A DNA stretch of 24,079 bases from Dehalococcoidia bacterium. Lineage in GTDB: Bacteria > Chloroflexota > Dehalococcoidia > GIF9 > UBA5620. Shown in pieces: positions 15,913 to 22,664 of the stretch (its first letter is position 1; each line of letters opens with the position of its first letter). The notes below the pieces were generated by a model. That model had not been told where the DNA came from and made no database searches. It worked only from the letters and a program-made list of their open reading frames with translations. Position numbers and translations under genes: made by a program. Location of the stretch: positions 1 through 24,079 of the forward strand of contig JADHWZ010000005.1 of assembly GCA_016783225.1 (NCBI GenBank), given 5' to 3'.

Positions 15913-16182
15913 TCAAAACAGCTCATCAGCTTTGTCACAAGTATCCTCGGCGCGCCTTGCCACATTGCCCACGATAATAAGCTGGTCCTTACCAAACACA
16001 GCATAGACAACACGCCAATCACCACTACGGATTCGATGAATAGGCCCCCTAAGCTTTCTCACACCTGTGGGTCTCGGATTATCCTTCAGCCCTTGAATAG
16101 CCGCTGATACATGGTCGAAATCTTCCCCTCGAAGCTTATCTAACTCCCGTCGCGCCCTGGGAGTCAGCTCAAGCCGATACAT
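15913..16182 (-). CDS. RelE/ParE-family toxin
   Basis: The 89-residue product has the RelE/ParE fold pattern: MYRLELTPRARRELDKL, a central FDHVSAAIQGLKDNPRP helix-turn, then the conserved core KLRGPIHRIRSGDWRVVYAV and VGNVARR. Members usually cleave ribosome-bound mRNA or, in the ParE branch, inhibit gyrase. The basic residues in RIRSGDWR and the length favour the RelE-type mRNA interferase. The start overlaps the end of the antitoxin gene by 14 bases, the usual toxin-antitoxin layout. Confidence 0.88.
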   Translation of the reverse strand: MYRLELTPRARRELDKLRGEDFDHVSAAIQGLKDNPRPTGVRKLRGPIHRIRSGDWRVVYAVFGKDQLIIVGNVARRAEDTCDKADELF

Positions 16183-16408
16183 GCGCCTTCCTCCGGCGCA
16201 AGTACTTCCCTACCTCTACCGCTGAGCCTGACTGGGCTTTATAACGAGCCAATTCTGCCTCCATATCCTTAATGTCCTCAATATCTTCACCATAGGCTAG
16301 GCCAACAGCTTGCCTAACCAGTTCGGCTATGGAAGTATTATTCTCAAAAGCCAGCTTCCTCAGTCCTTCATGCATTTCTTCGTCGAGATAAACCATCGTC
16401 TTTTTCAT
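16169..16408 (-). CDS. Ribbon-helix-helix (CopG-type) antitoxin
   Basis: The 79-residue product opens with the RHH signature MKKTMVYLDEEMHEGLRKLA followed by FENNTSIAELVRQAV: one DNA-binding beta-strand and two helices. A charged C-terminal helix (DIKDMEAELARYKAQ and a basic end) would wrap the toxin. RHH antitoxins repress their own operon, usually with the toxin as co-repressor. The direct repeats TTGACATA TTGACATA lying in the promoter fit such an operator. The pair sits between the AMMECR1 gene and the second tubulin-like gene, all in the same direction. Confidence 0.88.
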   Translation of the reverse strand: MKKTMVYLDEEMHEGLRKLAFENNTSIAELVRQAVGLAYGEDIEDIKDMEAELARYKAQSGSAVEVGKYLRRRKAHVSA

Positions 16409-16435
16409 ACTTCACCCCACTCCAGGTGTTTGCAG

Positions 16436-16464
16436 ACCCTAACAGATATATGTCAATATGTCAA
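16436..16464 (-). promoter_or_regulatory. Toxin-antitoxin promoter with overlapping operator repeats
   Basis: On the minus strand: TTGACA (16464-16459), a 17-base spacer, TAGGGT (16441-16436). The octamer TTGACATA occurs twice in tandem, so that a second TTGACA (16456-16451) falls within the spacer. Tandem half-sites at 8-base spacing are what a pair of RHH dimers would contact, so self-repression here is likely. Confidence 0.6.
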
Positions 16465-16475
16465 TTTGCCCTCCG

Positions 16476-16991
16476 CTACTTGTATCTCCTCACTTCAAAG
16501 CGGTACAGCACAACCGGTTCATCGGCTGATATGCCGGCTTTGGCCCGACAAATCTCAATCTGCTTTTCGACAGTGGCTACACCTTCCAGGTCAGGCAGCA
16601 ACAGCCCCCGCCTGAACCCGCACTCTACGATTACACCGTACTTCTTCGCGTCAAGCTGGTCAACACTATCCACCGGCTCGGGCTCGGTGAGGATATCCAC
16701 GCTGTATTCTAGCTCAGCCAATTCCGAAGGCACAACCGGCGCAAAGCGAGGATCCCGAGTGGCCGAACTGATGGCATTGGCAACGATTTCCTCAGCTACG
16801 TTCGCCTCGGTTGGCTCAAAGGTGCCGATGCAACCTCTCAGTTCACCATGCTTCTTCAAGGATACGAAAACGCCGAATCTCTGCTTCATTTCAGCGGTAA
16901 GCTCCTTTGGCCTGAGCACCTCGTCCCGGCCTACATAGCTTTCCACCGCTTCTCTGGCTAACTCCACTATGGGGTGAAACTGCTTCTCCAT
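16476..16991 (-). CDS. amrA: AmmeMemoRadiSam system protein A (AMMECR1 domain)
   Basis: The 171-residue protein is a single AMMECR1 domain, the bacterial homologue of the human AMMECR1 protein. The diagnostic motif [10 protein letters not shown] lies near residue 52, followed by the [14 protein letters not shown] region and [21 protein letters not shown] precedes the ATG. It starts 21 bases after the stop of the Memo/LigB-like gene and forms, with that gene and the radical SAM gene upstream, the complete three-part AmmeMemoRadiSam set. The biochemical role of the system is not settled; a part in modifying a small molecule or protein through radical chemistry is generally suspected. Confidence 0.92.
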   Translation of the reverse strand: MEKQFHPIVELAREAVESYVGRDEVLRPKELTAEMKQRFGVFVSLKKHGELRGCIGTFEPTEANVAEEIVANAISSATRDPRFAPVVPSELAELEYSVDILTEPEPVDSVDQLDAKKYGVIVECGFRRGLLLPDLEGVATVEKQIEICRAKAGISADEPVVLYRFEVRRYK

Positions 16992-17012
16992 TCTATCTCC
17001 CTTAAGCCGACA

Positions 17013-17819
17013 TCAGGACACGACTTCAAAGGAAGCTACTAGATAGCCGACTCCGAAAGGCCCCTCGTAAGAAAGAATCTCCGGTTTCACGCCGAGCCCG
17101 TCCAGCGTACCTAAGAGGATTACAAAAGAGCGTAAGCCGCATTCTCCAGCCCGCTCAATGAGCTCCCTATCGAAATTCAGTATACCCTGAGTATCCAAAC
17201 TGGACAACGCCTCCACCAGTTTCTCATCAAAGACCTTACCCATAGGCTCGTAACCCGCTGGCGCTCCTGGAATTAGGCGATGGGATAGATCGCCGCTGGC
17301 CACCAACGCTACCTGCTTCTGGCTTTGCTCTGCCGCTCGTCTAATCGCCTTACCAAAAGCGAAATGTGTCTCCAACGGCAGCCAGGAGAAGGTCAGGGGC
17401 ACCAGCGGCACTCCCCTGACTCCACGAAGCAGGAAGTGCATGGGCACCGTTACTCCATGGTCAAGCCGGTAGCTCTTCTCACCAATAGACTTCACGGCAA
17501 TGTCAGTCGCTCTTGCTTCCTTCTGGATAAGCGCCACCATTTCGAGGTCATTATCAAAGTCATGCCGGGGCCCGCGAACGCCCCAGCTAGCCAGATCACC
17601 GGTCGATGATTTTGCGGTCAGTATGCCCATAGCATCACCGTAATACTCTCCGTGAGGGCTGATAATCAAGATTGTTTCAGGATGCTGCCCCGCCAGCTTT
17701 TCAGCTAACTGTTCCATAGCCTGCGTCGTTGCCGATATCGCCGCCTCCTGTCCCCCGCCGATAGCAGGTACCAGCAACGGGGGATGAGGCACAATACAAC
17801 CGAAGACTATCCCTGCCAT
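17013..17819 (-). CDS. amrB: AmmeMemoRadiSam system protein B (Memo/LigB-like)
   Basis: The 268-residue protein has the fold of class III extradiol dioxygenase catalytic subunits (LigB) and of human MEMO1. The metal-site regions are visible: CIVPHPPLLVPAIG near the N-terminus, LIISPHGEYYGD near residue 53, SYRLDHGVTVPMHFL near residue 115 and VASGDLSHR near residue 172. It ends with the GPFGVGYLVASF motif. GAGGAGG sits just before the ATG. The gene is separated from the radical SAM gene by 177 bases that contain a palindromic repeat, which may partly uncouple expression. The substrate is unknown; an iron- or copper-linked redox role, as proposed for MEMO1, is possible. Confidence 0.88.
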   Translation of the reverse strand: MAGIVFGCIVPHPPLLVPAIGGGQEAAISATTQAMEQLAEKLAGQHPETILIISPHGEYYGDAMGILTAKSSTGDLASWGVRGPRHDFDNDLEMVALIQKEARATDIAVKSIGEKSYRLDHGVTVPMHFLLRGVRGVPLVPLTFSWLPLETHFAFGKAIRRAAEQSQKQVALVASGDLSHRLIPGAPAGYEPMGKVFDEKLVEALSSLDTQGILNFDRELIERAGECGLRSFVILLGTLDGLGVKPEILSYEGPFGVGYLVASFEVVS

Positions 17820-17903
17820 AGACTACCTCCTCGAACCTTGATCCGTGACTGCCAGTTTGCCTCTATCATGGCAACTCTTCCCCTGTCCTTGCGCCTTCTT
17901 CCC

Positions 17904-17953
17904 TGTCATTGCAAATTCCCCCCCTGTCATTGCGAGCGAAGCGAAGCAATCTC
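17904..17953 (+). repeat. TGTCATTGCGAG palindrome unit inside the AmmeMemoRadiSam operon
   Basis: A full unit (17925-17953, TGTCATTGCGAG ... AAGCAATCTC) is preceded by truncated tandem starts, TGTCATTGCAAATTC at 17904 and TGTCCTTGCGCC at 17884. It lies in the 177-base gap between the radical SAM and Memo genes and would be transcribed as a stem in the operon mRNA. Confidence 0.75.
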
Positions 17954-17996
17954 ACAACCACCCAAGAGGCTATCCTCTCCGTTCTGCGTTCACAGG

Positions 17997-19040
17997 CTAT
18001 GGTTGAACCACCTTTCTTGGTGTCGTTCTCACGTTCAGTTCAGCCCCACAGAACTTGCATTTCGAGCCATCAATGCCAACCACCTGAGTCTCGTAGCCAA
18101 ACCTGTGAATGACCACCTTGCCACAAGCATAGCAAACGGTGTTCTCCCCGTCGTGGCCGGGGACGTTGCCCAAATAGACGAAGCGCAAGCCGGCTCTTTT
18201 GCCAATATCATAAGCCTTCTCCAGACTGGCTATCGGGGTCGGTGGCAGATGAGTCAGGTTATGCTGGGGATAAAACCGGGTCACATGCCACGGCGTTAGC
18301 TCACCGAGTTCGTCCTGTATCCAGCAAGCGATGCCCTCTAGCTGCTCGTCATCATCATTCATCGTCGGAACCACATTCGTCACCACCTCAACATGCATAC
18401 TCCATTTCTGCTGAGCCCGCTTAGCCACGTCGAGAATCCCCCGCCACCGGGGAATCTTGGCTAAGTCCCGGTACAAAGCATCAGAAAAACCCTTAATATC
18501 AACCCGCCAGGCGTCAAGATACGGCCCGATACTATCCAGCGCCTCCGGCGTGAGATAACCGTTTGTCACATAGACCGTGTAAAGCCCCTCTTTCTTGGCC
18601 AGTTTTGCCGAGTCAAGCGTGTATTCAAACCAGATGCTCGGCTCATTATAGGTCCAGGCGATGCCACCAGAACCGCTTTCTCTGGCGCGTTTTACCGCTT
18701 CCTGAGGTGAAATGCTTTTTGAAGGCCTCAACACTTCCCCGGGCTCTTCAACGCAAGAAATCTGCCAGTTCTGGCAATGCCTACAATGGAAGTTGCACCC
18801 CCAGCCGCCTAGAGAGTAAGCCAGGCTCCCGGGGAAGAAGTGGAACAACGGTTTTTTCTCAATGGGGTCAACGGCTACCGACGATACCTCAGCGTAGTTA
18901 GGCACACGCATGACGCCATCGTCATTTCGACGCACCCGGCAGACGCCAGATTTGGCCGGGCCAATAACGCAACGCCACTGGCAAACATTGCAACGCACCC
19001 TGGAGCCAGGGAGCCTCTCATAGAGCAACGCCTCAGGCAT
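17997..19040 (-). CDS. amrS: AmmeMemoRadiSam system radical SAM enzyme
   Basis: The 347-residue enzyme carries the radical SAM cluster motif CNFHCRHCQ (CxxxCxxC, near residue 80), preceded by the family-typical GSLAYSLGGWGC. An N-terminal Cys-rich segment (CNVCQWRCVIGPAKSGVCRV) and a C-terminal one (CYACGK, CKFCG) may bind zinc or extra clusters. Further conserved parts include AWTYNEPSIWFEY, VTNGYLTPEAL, the DAWRVDIKGF strand and TPWHVTRFYPQ. It resembles pyruvate-formate-lyase-activating enzymes in motif type but belongs to the AmmeMemoRadiSam clade by its neighbours. It leads the operon; a TATAAT -10 lies close upstream. Confidence 0.93.
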   Translation of the reverse strand: MPEALLYERLPGSRVRCNVCQWRCVIGPAKSGVCRVRRNDDGVMRVPNYAEVSSVAVDPIEKKPLFHFFPGSLAYSLGGWGCNFHCRHCQNWQISCVEEPGEVLRPSKSISPQEAVKRARESGSGGIAWTYNEPSIWFEYTLDSAKLAKKEGLYTVYVTNGYLTPEALDSIGPYLDAWRVDIKGFSDALYRDLAKIPRWRGILDVAKRAQQKWSMHVEVVTNVVPTMNDDDEQLEGIACWIQDELGELTPWHVTRFYPQHNLTHLPPTPIASLEKAYDIGKRAGLRFVYLGNVPGHDGENTVCYACGKVVIHRFGYETQVVGIDGSKCKFCGAELNVRTTPRKVVQP

Positions 19041-19062
19041 TAGCCAACCACCGCCCTGGCCA

Positions 19063-19091
19063 ATTATACCACTTCATTTCGACCGGTTAAA
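19063..19091 (-). promoter_or_regulatory. Promoter of the AmmeMemoRadiSam operon
   Basis: On the minus strand: a perfect TATAAT (19068-19063), preceded at 17 bases by TTTAAC (19091-19086), a weak -35. The leader before the ATG at 19040 is about 15-17 bases. Confidence 0.6.
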
Positions 19092-19124
19092 TTACAGGGC
19101 AACCTCCCACCCACCTCCTGCTGT

Positions 19125-19199
19125 AAATTCTAAATCCTAATATCTAAACCCTAAACAAACTCAAATGACCCAAACCCCAAATTCAAAACAGAAGCATTT
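19125..19199. repeat. AT-rich repeat flank without a gene
   Basis: Variants of TCCTAATATCTAAACCC and CCCCAAATTC, in the same wording (reverse strand) as the flank of the four-helix-bundle relic at 12623-12720. Here no protein-coding remnant lies between this flank and the long repeat at 19200-19355. Confidence 0.55.
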
Positions 19200-19355
19200 G
19201 GTGATTTTGATTTAGATATTGTTTGGGATTTGGTGCTTAGTGCTTAGCAACTGTCTTACCAAGGATTTAGCCCTTAGCCTTTCGCATAGAGAGCCGCCAC
19301 CCATGTAATCCTAAAAAAGATCTCCGCATATAGAGTCCTTTTGGAGACAGTACAC
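19200..19355 (-). repeat. Long dispersed repeat, right copy (inverted relative to 12209-12342)
   Basis: This is the reverse complement of the left copy with about 16 substitutions over 134 aligned positions, plus two insertions of about 16 bases (around 19248-19263) and 6 bases. It is followed at once by a CTCTCCC-ATCGA-GGGAGAG hairpin (19359-19379) of the GC-rich family. Together these repeats fill most of the 567-base gap before the acyl-CoA dehydrogenase. Confidence 0.85.
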
Positions 19356-19546
19356 CAGCCTCTCCCATCGAGGGAGAGGAAGCATTTCTGGCATGTTCTC
19401 TGATCAAGAGAGAGGGGTATTTGTGGTAAGCTGTCTTGCCGAAGGAGATGGAAAGGGGTATGAGACGTGCGCGGGTCCTCCCAGCAGTCCTCCCTCACCT
19501 GGCGGGAGGGAGTTAGAGGGAGGGAGAAAGAGAAAAGCACGGTCGG

Positions 19547-19575
19547 TAGACAATGCTCAGAACTTGGTTTAGAAT
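19547..19575 (+). promoter_or_regulatory. Promoter of the acyl-CoA dehydrogenase gene
   Basis: TAGACA (19547-19552), a 17-base spacer and TAGAAT (19570-19575), five of six consensus positions in each box. The leader is about 27 bases and contains GAGGGTGAG before the ATG at 19608. Confidence 0.7.
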
Positions 19576-19607
19576 AGCTCCCGTATTAAGCCGAAAGAGG
19601 GTGAGAA

Positions 19608-20774
19608 ATGATTCCAGAACTCAACGAGGAGCAAAAAATACTCAAGAAGAACGTCCGGGAATTCCTGGACCGAGAGATAACGCCCATCGCCGATGAGTAT
19701 GACCGCAAATACCACCCTCTGCCCAAGGATGTGGCCGTAGGCCTTCTGAAGAAGCTGGTACCTCTGGGGCTCATAGGTTCCACAGTTCCTCCGGAGTATG
19801 GAGGTCAAGGCCTCGACTTTGTTTCCTACGGTGTTCTCAGCGAGGAGATCGCCCGCGCTTATCTCAGCCTGGGCCTGATACTCATGATGCAGGATGGCGC
19901 CCTGCTTCCCATTTTGCTCAAGGATGGCACCGAGGAGCAAAAGGCGAAGTTCATCCCCCAGGTGCTGTCGCTGGAAAAAATCACCTGCTTCGGGCTCACC
20001 GAACCTGATGTTGGCTCCGGGGCACGTGACATCAAGACCTCGGCTGTACCTGACGGGGATTGCTACGTAATAAACGGCACCAAGACGTGGATAACCAACG
20101 GTGGCATTGCCGATATAGCTGTCATCTTTGCCTCCACTGACCCAAGCAAGGGCGCCAAAGGCATTTCCTGCTTCATCGTCGATAAAGCTGAGTCCCCGTT
20201 TGCCACCAGGGAATTGCCCAAGCTGGGCTGTCGGTCGTGCCCGACGTCAGAGCTAATCTTCGAGGATTGCCGGGTGCCCAAAAGCAACCTTGTCGGCACT
20301 CCGGGCGATGCTTACCGAATAGCGCTCACCGACCTTGTTTCAATTCGAGTGTCTGTGGGCATGGGAGCAGTGGGACTGGCCCAGGTCGCCATTGACGCCG
20401 CTATCAGGTACGCGCAGGAGCGCAAGCAATTTGGTCGTCCCATCGGCAGCTTCCAGCTCGTTCAAGAAATGATTGCCGATATGGTCATGATGACCGAGGC
20501 AGCCCGGTTTTTCTGCTACCAGGCTTACTACCTGCTGGGCAAGGGAGAGGTCTGCTTCAGAGAAGCCTCCATGGCCAAAGCCTTCAGCACCGAAATGGCC
20601 ATCGGGGTAACCTCCAAGGCTGTCCAAATCCACGGAGCCTATGGCATCTCCGAAGAATACCCCGTAGAGCGCTACTTCCGCGACGCCCGCACCCTCACTT
20701 TCCCCGACGGCGCCACGCAGATTCACAAGCTAATAGTCGGTCGTGAAATGTTGGGCATATCGGCTTTCGTCTAG
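19608..20774 (+). CDS. Acyl-CoA dehydrogenase with Asp at the catalytic-base position
   Basis: This 388-residue FAD flavoprotein oxidises an acyl-CoA thioester to the enoyl form and passes electrons to ETF. Family motifs are in order: VPPEYGGQGLD (residues 60-70), the flavin-contacting CFGLTEPDVGSGARDIKTSA (127-146), WITNGG (161-166), ERKQFGRPIGSFQ (271-283) and QIHGAYGISEEYPVERYFRD (340-359). The usual C-terminal YEGT motif, whose Glu is the catalytic base, reads FPDGAT, so D367 replaces Glu. Asp also occurs at the active site of some alicyclic acyl-CoA dehydrogenases, so the substrate may be unusual. The gene has its own promoter and stands alone between repeat-filled gaps. Confidence 0.92.
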   Translation: MIPELNEEQKILKKNVREFLDREITPIADEYDRKYHPLPKDVAVGLLKKLVPLGLIGSTVPPEYGGQGLDFVSYGVLSEEIARAYLSLGLILMMQDGALLPILLKDGTEEQKAKFIPQVLSLEKITCFGLTEPDVGSGARDIKTSAVPDGDCYVINGTKTWITNGGIADIAVIFASTDPSKGAKGISCFIVDKAESPFATRELPKLGCRSCPTSELIFEDCRVPKSNLVGTPGDAYRIALTDLVSIRVSVGMGAVGLAQVAIDAAIRYAQERKQFGRPIGSFQLVQEMIADMVMMTEAARFFCYQAYYLLGKGEVCFREASMAKAFSTEMAIGVTSKAVQIHGAYGISEEYPVERYFRDARTLTFPDGATQIHKLIVGREMLGISAFV

Positions 20775-20867
20775 GGCACTATATGTGCCGTCTCAAACAT
20801 TTGCACATGATTAAAAAATCCTAAACACAAGGAATTGCTGAACAATGCTATTGCAAGATGGGGTAGG

Positions 20868-20943
20868 CTGGAGCATCCGCTCTAGCCCGAAGCAATCCAA
20901 ACCCACATTGTCATCGCGAGAAGCGCCAGCGACGAAGCAATCC
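20868..20943. repeat. Palindromic repeat modules after the acyl-CoA dehydrogenase
   Basis: A stem GCTGGAGC-ATCC-GCTCTAGC (20868-20887) is followed by a variant unit TGTCATCGCGAG...GAAGCAATCCC (20909-20943). It has the same module order as at 5273-5353. Confidence 0.65.
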
Positions 20944-20960
20944 CGGCAAATCCATACTGC

Positions 20961-21112
20961 CTTTGCGAGCGAAGCGAAGCAATCTCGGCGGATGGGAGGA
21001 GAGGGGAAACAAAGCACTCCCCCAAGACCCAACCGAGATTGCCACGGCGCTCCGTGCCTCGTAATGACACAAGAGTTAGCACTTTTGAACTTTAATCTGT
21101 CATTTTGCATTT
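20961..21112 (+). repeat. Composite palindrome, copy 1 of a 150-base direct repeat around coaE
   Basis: The left arm TTTGCGAGCGAAGCGAAGC...CAATCTCGG and the right arm CCGAGATTGCC...CCTCGTAATGACA (to 21069) are inverted around a central GCACTCCCCCAAGACCC. The element continues through CACTTTTGAA to CATTTTGCATTT (21112). The same 150 bases in the same order occur at 22229-22379. An AT-rich tail (GGATTTAGATATTAGAATTT, 21124-21143) runs into the coaE start. Confidence 0.85.
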
Positions 21113-21159
21113 CTAAGCGAACTAGGATTTAGATATTAGAATTTCGGATTTGATTACAT

Positions 21160-21747
21160 ATGCTGGTCATCGGCTTAACTGGCAACTTCGGTACTGGCAA
21201 GACTACAGTCTCTCAAATCCTGGCTGAACTCGGTGCCGCCATGATTGACGCCGACAAGCTAGGCCACGAACTTCTTCAATCCCGTGGCCAGGCCTACCGG
21301 GACGTGGTGGTTGCCTTCGGCAAGGATATCCTGACGCCCGACGGCGAAATAGACCGTGACAAGCTGGGTCAACTGGTCTTCACCAACACCACAGCCCTGG
21401 CTCAACTCAACCGGATAATGCACCCCAGGATGTATACAATAGCTCAGAAAAGCATCGACCAGTATCGCAAGCAGGGGACCAGGATCGCGGTTCTCGAAGC
21501 TGCCTTGTTAATCGAAGCCGGCTGGACACCGCTGGTAGACCAGGTCTGGGTTACCACGGCCCCTGACGGTGTGATAGTCAATCGGCTGAAAAAGCAGAGG
21601 GGTCTTGCCGAAGAAGAAATCCTGGCTCGTCTTCAGTCTCAGATGCCATCACAAGAAAAGGTGAAACTGGCCGATGTAGCCATTGATACCGACTGCCCCC
21701 TCGGTGAACTGAAGTTGAAAGTCACCAACCTGCGGAACAACCTGTAG
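21160..21747 (+). CDS. coaE: Dephospho-CoA kinase
   Basis: This enzyme phosphorylates the 3'-hydroxyl of dephospho-CoA with ATP, the last step of coenzyme A synthesis. The 195-residue P-loop kinase starts MLVIGLTGNFGTGKTTV, with Thr in place of the more common Ser in the Walker A loop. It is followed by IDADKLGHELL (substrate/lid region), the RDKLGQLVF and LNRIMHPRM motifs typical of CoaE, and VLEAALLIEAGW, which corresponds to the D/E-x-P-LL-E strand. No clear ribosome binding site precedes the ATG, because the upstream bases belong to a dispersed AT-rich repeat. The gene is flanked by the two direct copies of the composite palindrome. Confidence 0.93.
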   Translation: MLVIGLTGNFGTGKTTVSQILAELGAAMIDADKLGHELLQSRGQAYRDVVVAFGKDILTPDGEIDRDKLGQLVFTNTTALAQLNRIMHPRMYTIAQKSIDQYRKQGTRIAVLEAALLIEAGWTPLVDQVWVTTAPDGVIVNRLKKQRGLAEEEILARLQSQMPSQEKVKLADVAIDTDCPLGELKLKVTNLRNNL

Positions 21748-21752
21748 CTTTC

Positions 21753-22118
21753 TGTCATTGCGAGGTAGCAATCCCCGTGGACGAGGGTAAGAGAAATGAA
21801 CAGGCAATACTATACATATATAATGACCAACAAGACGAACACGGTAGTCTACACGGGCGTCACCAATGACTTACTAAGAAGGGTCTACCAACACAAGGGG
21901 AAGCCTATCAAAGGATTTACCAACAAGTATAACATTACCAAACTAGTGTACTACGAAGTGTTCGATGACGCAGAAAGCGCTATTTCCAGAGAGAAACAGA
22001 TCAAGGCTGGTTCAAGACAGAAGAAAACCGATTCAATCAATAGGATGAATAAGCAATGGCGGGATTTGTCTGGAGAATTATGAGAGATTGCCACGGCACT
22101 CCGTACCTCGCAATGACA
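21753..22118 (+). mobile_element. Putative mini-element: GIY-YIG nuclease gene between 15-bp inverted repeats
   Basis: TGTCATTGCGAGGTA (21753-21767) and its exact reverse complement TACCTCGCAATGACA (22104-22118) enclose a single GIY-YIG gene. The right arm (22084-22118) begins with the base after the gene's stop codon. The arms belong to the dispersed TGTCATTGCGAG palindrome family, but only these two share the GGTA ending. No target-site duplication is evident at the edges. The 366-base unit looks like a palindrome into which a nuclease gene has been placed, or from which gene-less palindromes derive. Confidence 0.6.
21796..22083 (+). CDS. GIY-YIG family endonuclease (UPF0213-like)
   Basis: The 95-residue protein is a stand-alone GIY-YIG nuclease domain: YYTYIMTNK and VVYTGVTND supply the GIY/YIG strands, RRVYQHK the catalytic Arg and following helix, and ISREKQIKAG the metal-binding Glu. 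All catalytic positions look intact. The conserved GFTNKYNITKLVYYEVF stretch is typical of the small UPF0213-type group found in many bacteria. The gene follows coaE by 48 bases and lies between inverted arms of a dispersed palindrome, suggesting the nuclease acts on, or spreads with, that repeat. GGGTAAGAG before the ATG is a weak ribosome binding site. Confidence 0.88.
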   Translation: MNRQYYTYIMTNKTNTVVYTGVTNDLLRRVYQHKGKPIKGFTNKYNITKLVYYEVFDDAESAISREKQIKAGSRQKKTDSINRMNKQWRDLSGEL

Positions 22119-22153
22119 AAGGGGGGCAAACCCTCGCCACGACTTCCAATCTA

Positions 22154-22212
22154 TCGTTGCGAGCCGAAGCTGCGAGGAACAAAGTGACGAAGCGGTCAGC
22201 GAAACAATCTCG
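22154..22212 (+). repeat. Expanded variant of the TGTCATTGCGAG palindrome unit
   Basis: CGTTGCGAGCCGAAGCTGCGAGG...AACAATCTCGG keeps both ends of the family unit but has about 30 additional bases in the middle. Confidence 0.55.
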
Positions 22213-22224
22213 GAAAAACCATTC

Positions 22225-22379
22225 TGTCATTGCGAGCGAAGCGAAGCAATCTCGGCGGACAGGCCGGAAGGGGGAACGAAGCACTCCCCCAAGACCCCAC
22301 CGAGATTGTCACGGCACTCCGTGCCTCGCAATGACACAAGGGTTAACACTTTTGAATTTTCACCTGTCATTTTGCATTT
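22225..22379 (+). repeat. Composite palindrome, copy 2 of the 150-base direct repeat
   Basis: A complete unit: the left arm TGTCATTGCGAG...CAATCTCGG (22225-22255), a centre with GCACTCCCCCAAGACCCC, the right arm CCGAGATTGTCACGGCACTC...CTCGCAATGACA (22300-22336), then the trailing segment to CATTTTGCATTT (22379). It matches 20961-21112 in order and direction. Confidence 0.85.
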
Positions 22380-22408
22380 TACATTTCAACTTCAACATTT
22401 CCTGAGCA

Positions 22409-22505
22409 TGTAGGGACGCATTTTCAGGTCTCTCCGCTACCCTGTTTCCTTCTCCCTTAACACGACAGCATACGGCAAATACTTCCTCTCCCTTGACGGG
22501 AGAGG
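22409..22505 (+). repeat. TGTAGGGACG and CTCTCCC/GGGAGAG repeat pair before rplU
   Basis: A TGTAGGGACG...CAGGTCTCTCC unit (22409-22437) is followed by the hairpin CTCTCCC-TTGAC-GGGAGAG (within 22485-22505) and GGTGAGGGTG. The same order recurs after rpmE at 23554-23648, and a related start at 23796-23822. Confidence 0.7.
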
Positions 22506-22617
22506 ATTGAGGTGAGGGTGCAGAAAAATCAAAAATTAAAGGTCCAAAGTTGAAATGACAGATAGAAATGGAAATATTAAGTTGTTGACCCTCAGAGACA
22601 GCCCCCCACGCCTAAAC

Positions 22618-22647
22618 TTGACATTCATCCATCCAATCTGGTAAATT
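22618..22647 (+). promoter_or_regulatory. Promoter of the rplU-rpmA-rpmE operon
   Basis: TTGACA (22618-22623), an 18-base spacer and TAAATT (22642-22647). The start would lie near 22654, only about 11 bases before the ATG at 22665. Confidence 0.65.
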
Positions 22648-22664
22648 TAGGTTCGTTTTTGGAC

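Noticed and set aside
17784..18299. 171-residue plus-strand frame across the Memo-radical SAM gap
   Set aside because: Its N-terminal part translates the palindromic repeat and the rest is antisense to the radical SAM gene.
22084..22379. CRISPR-like array of TGTCATTGCGAG units
   Set aside because: Units are irregularly spaced, occur in both orientations and form palindromes; no cas gene is present.
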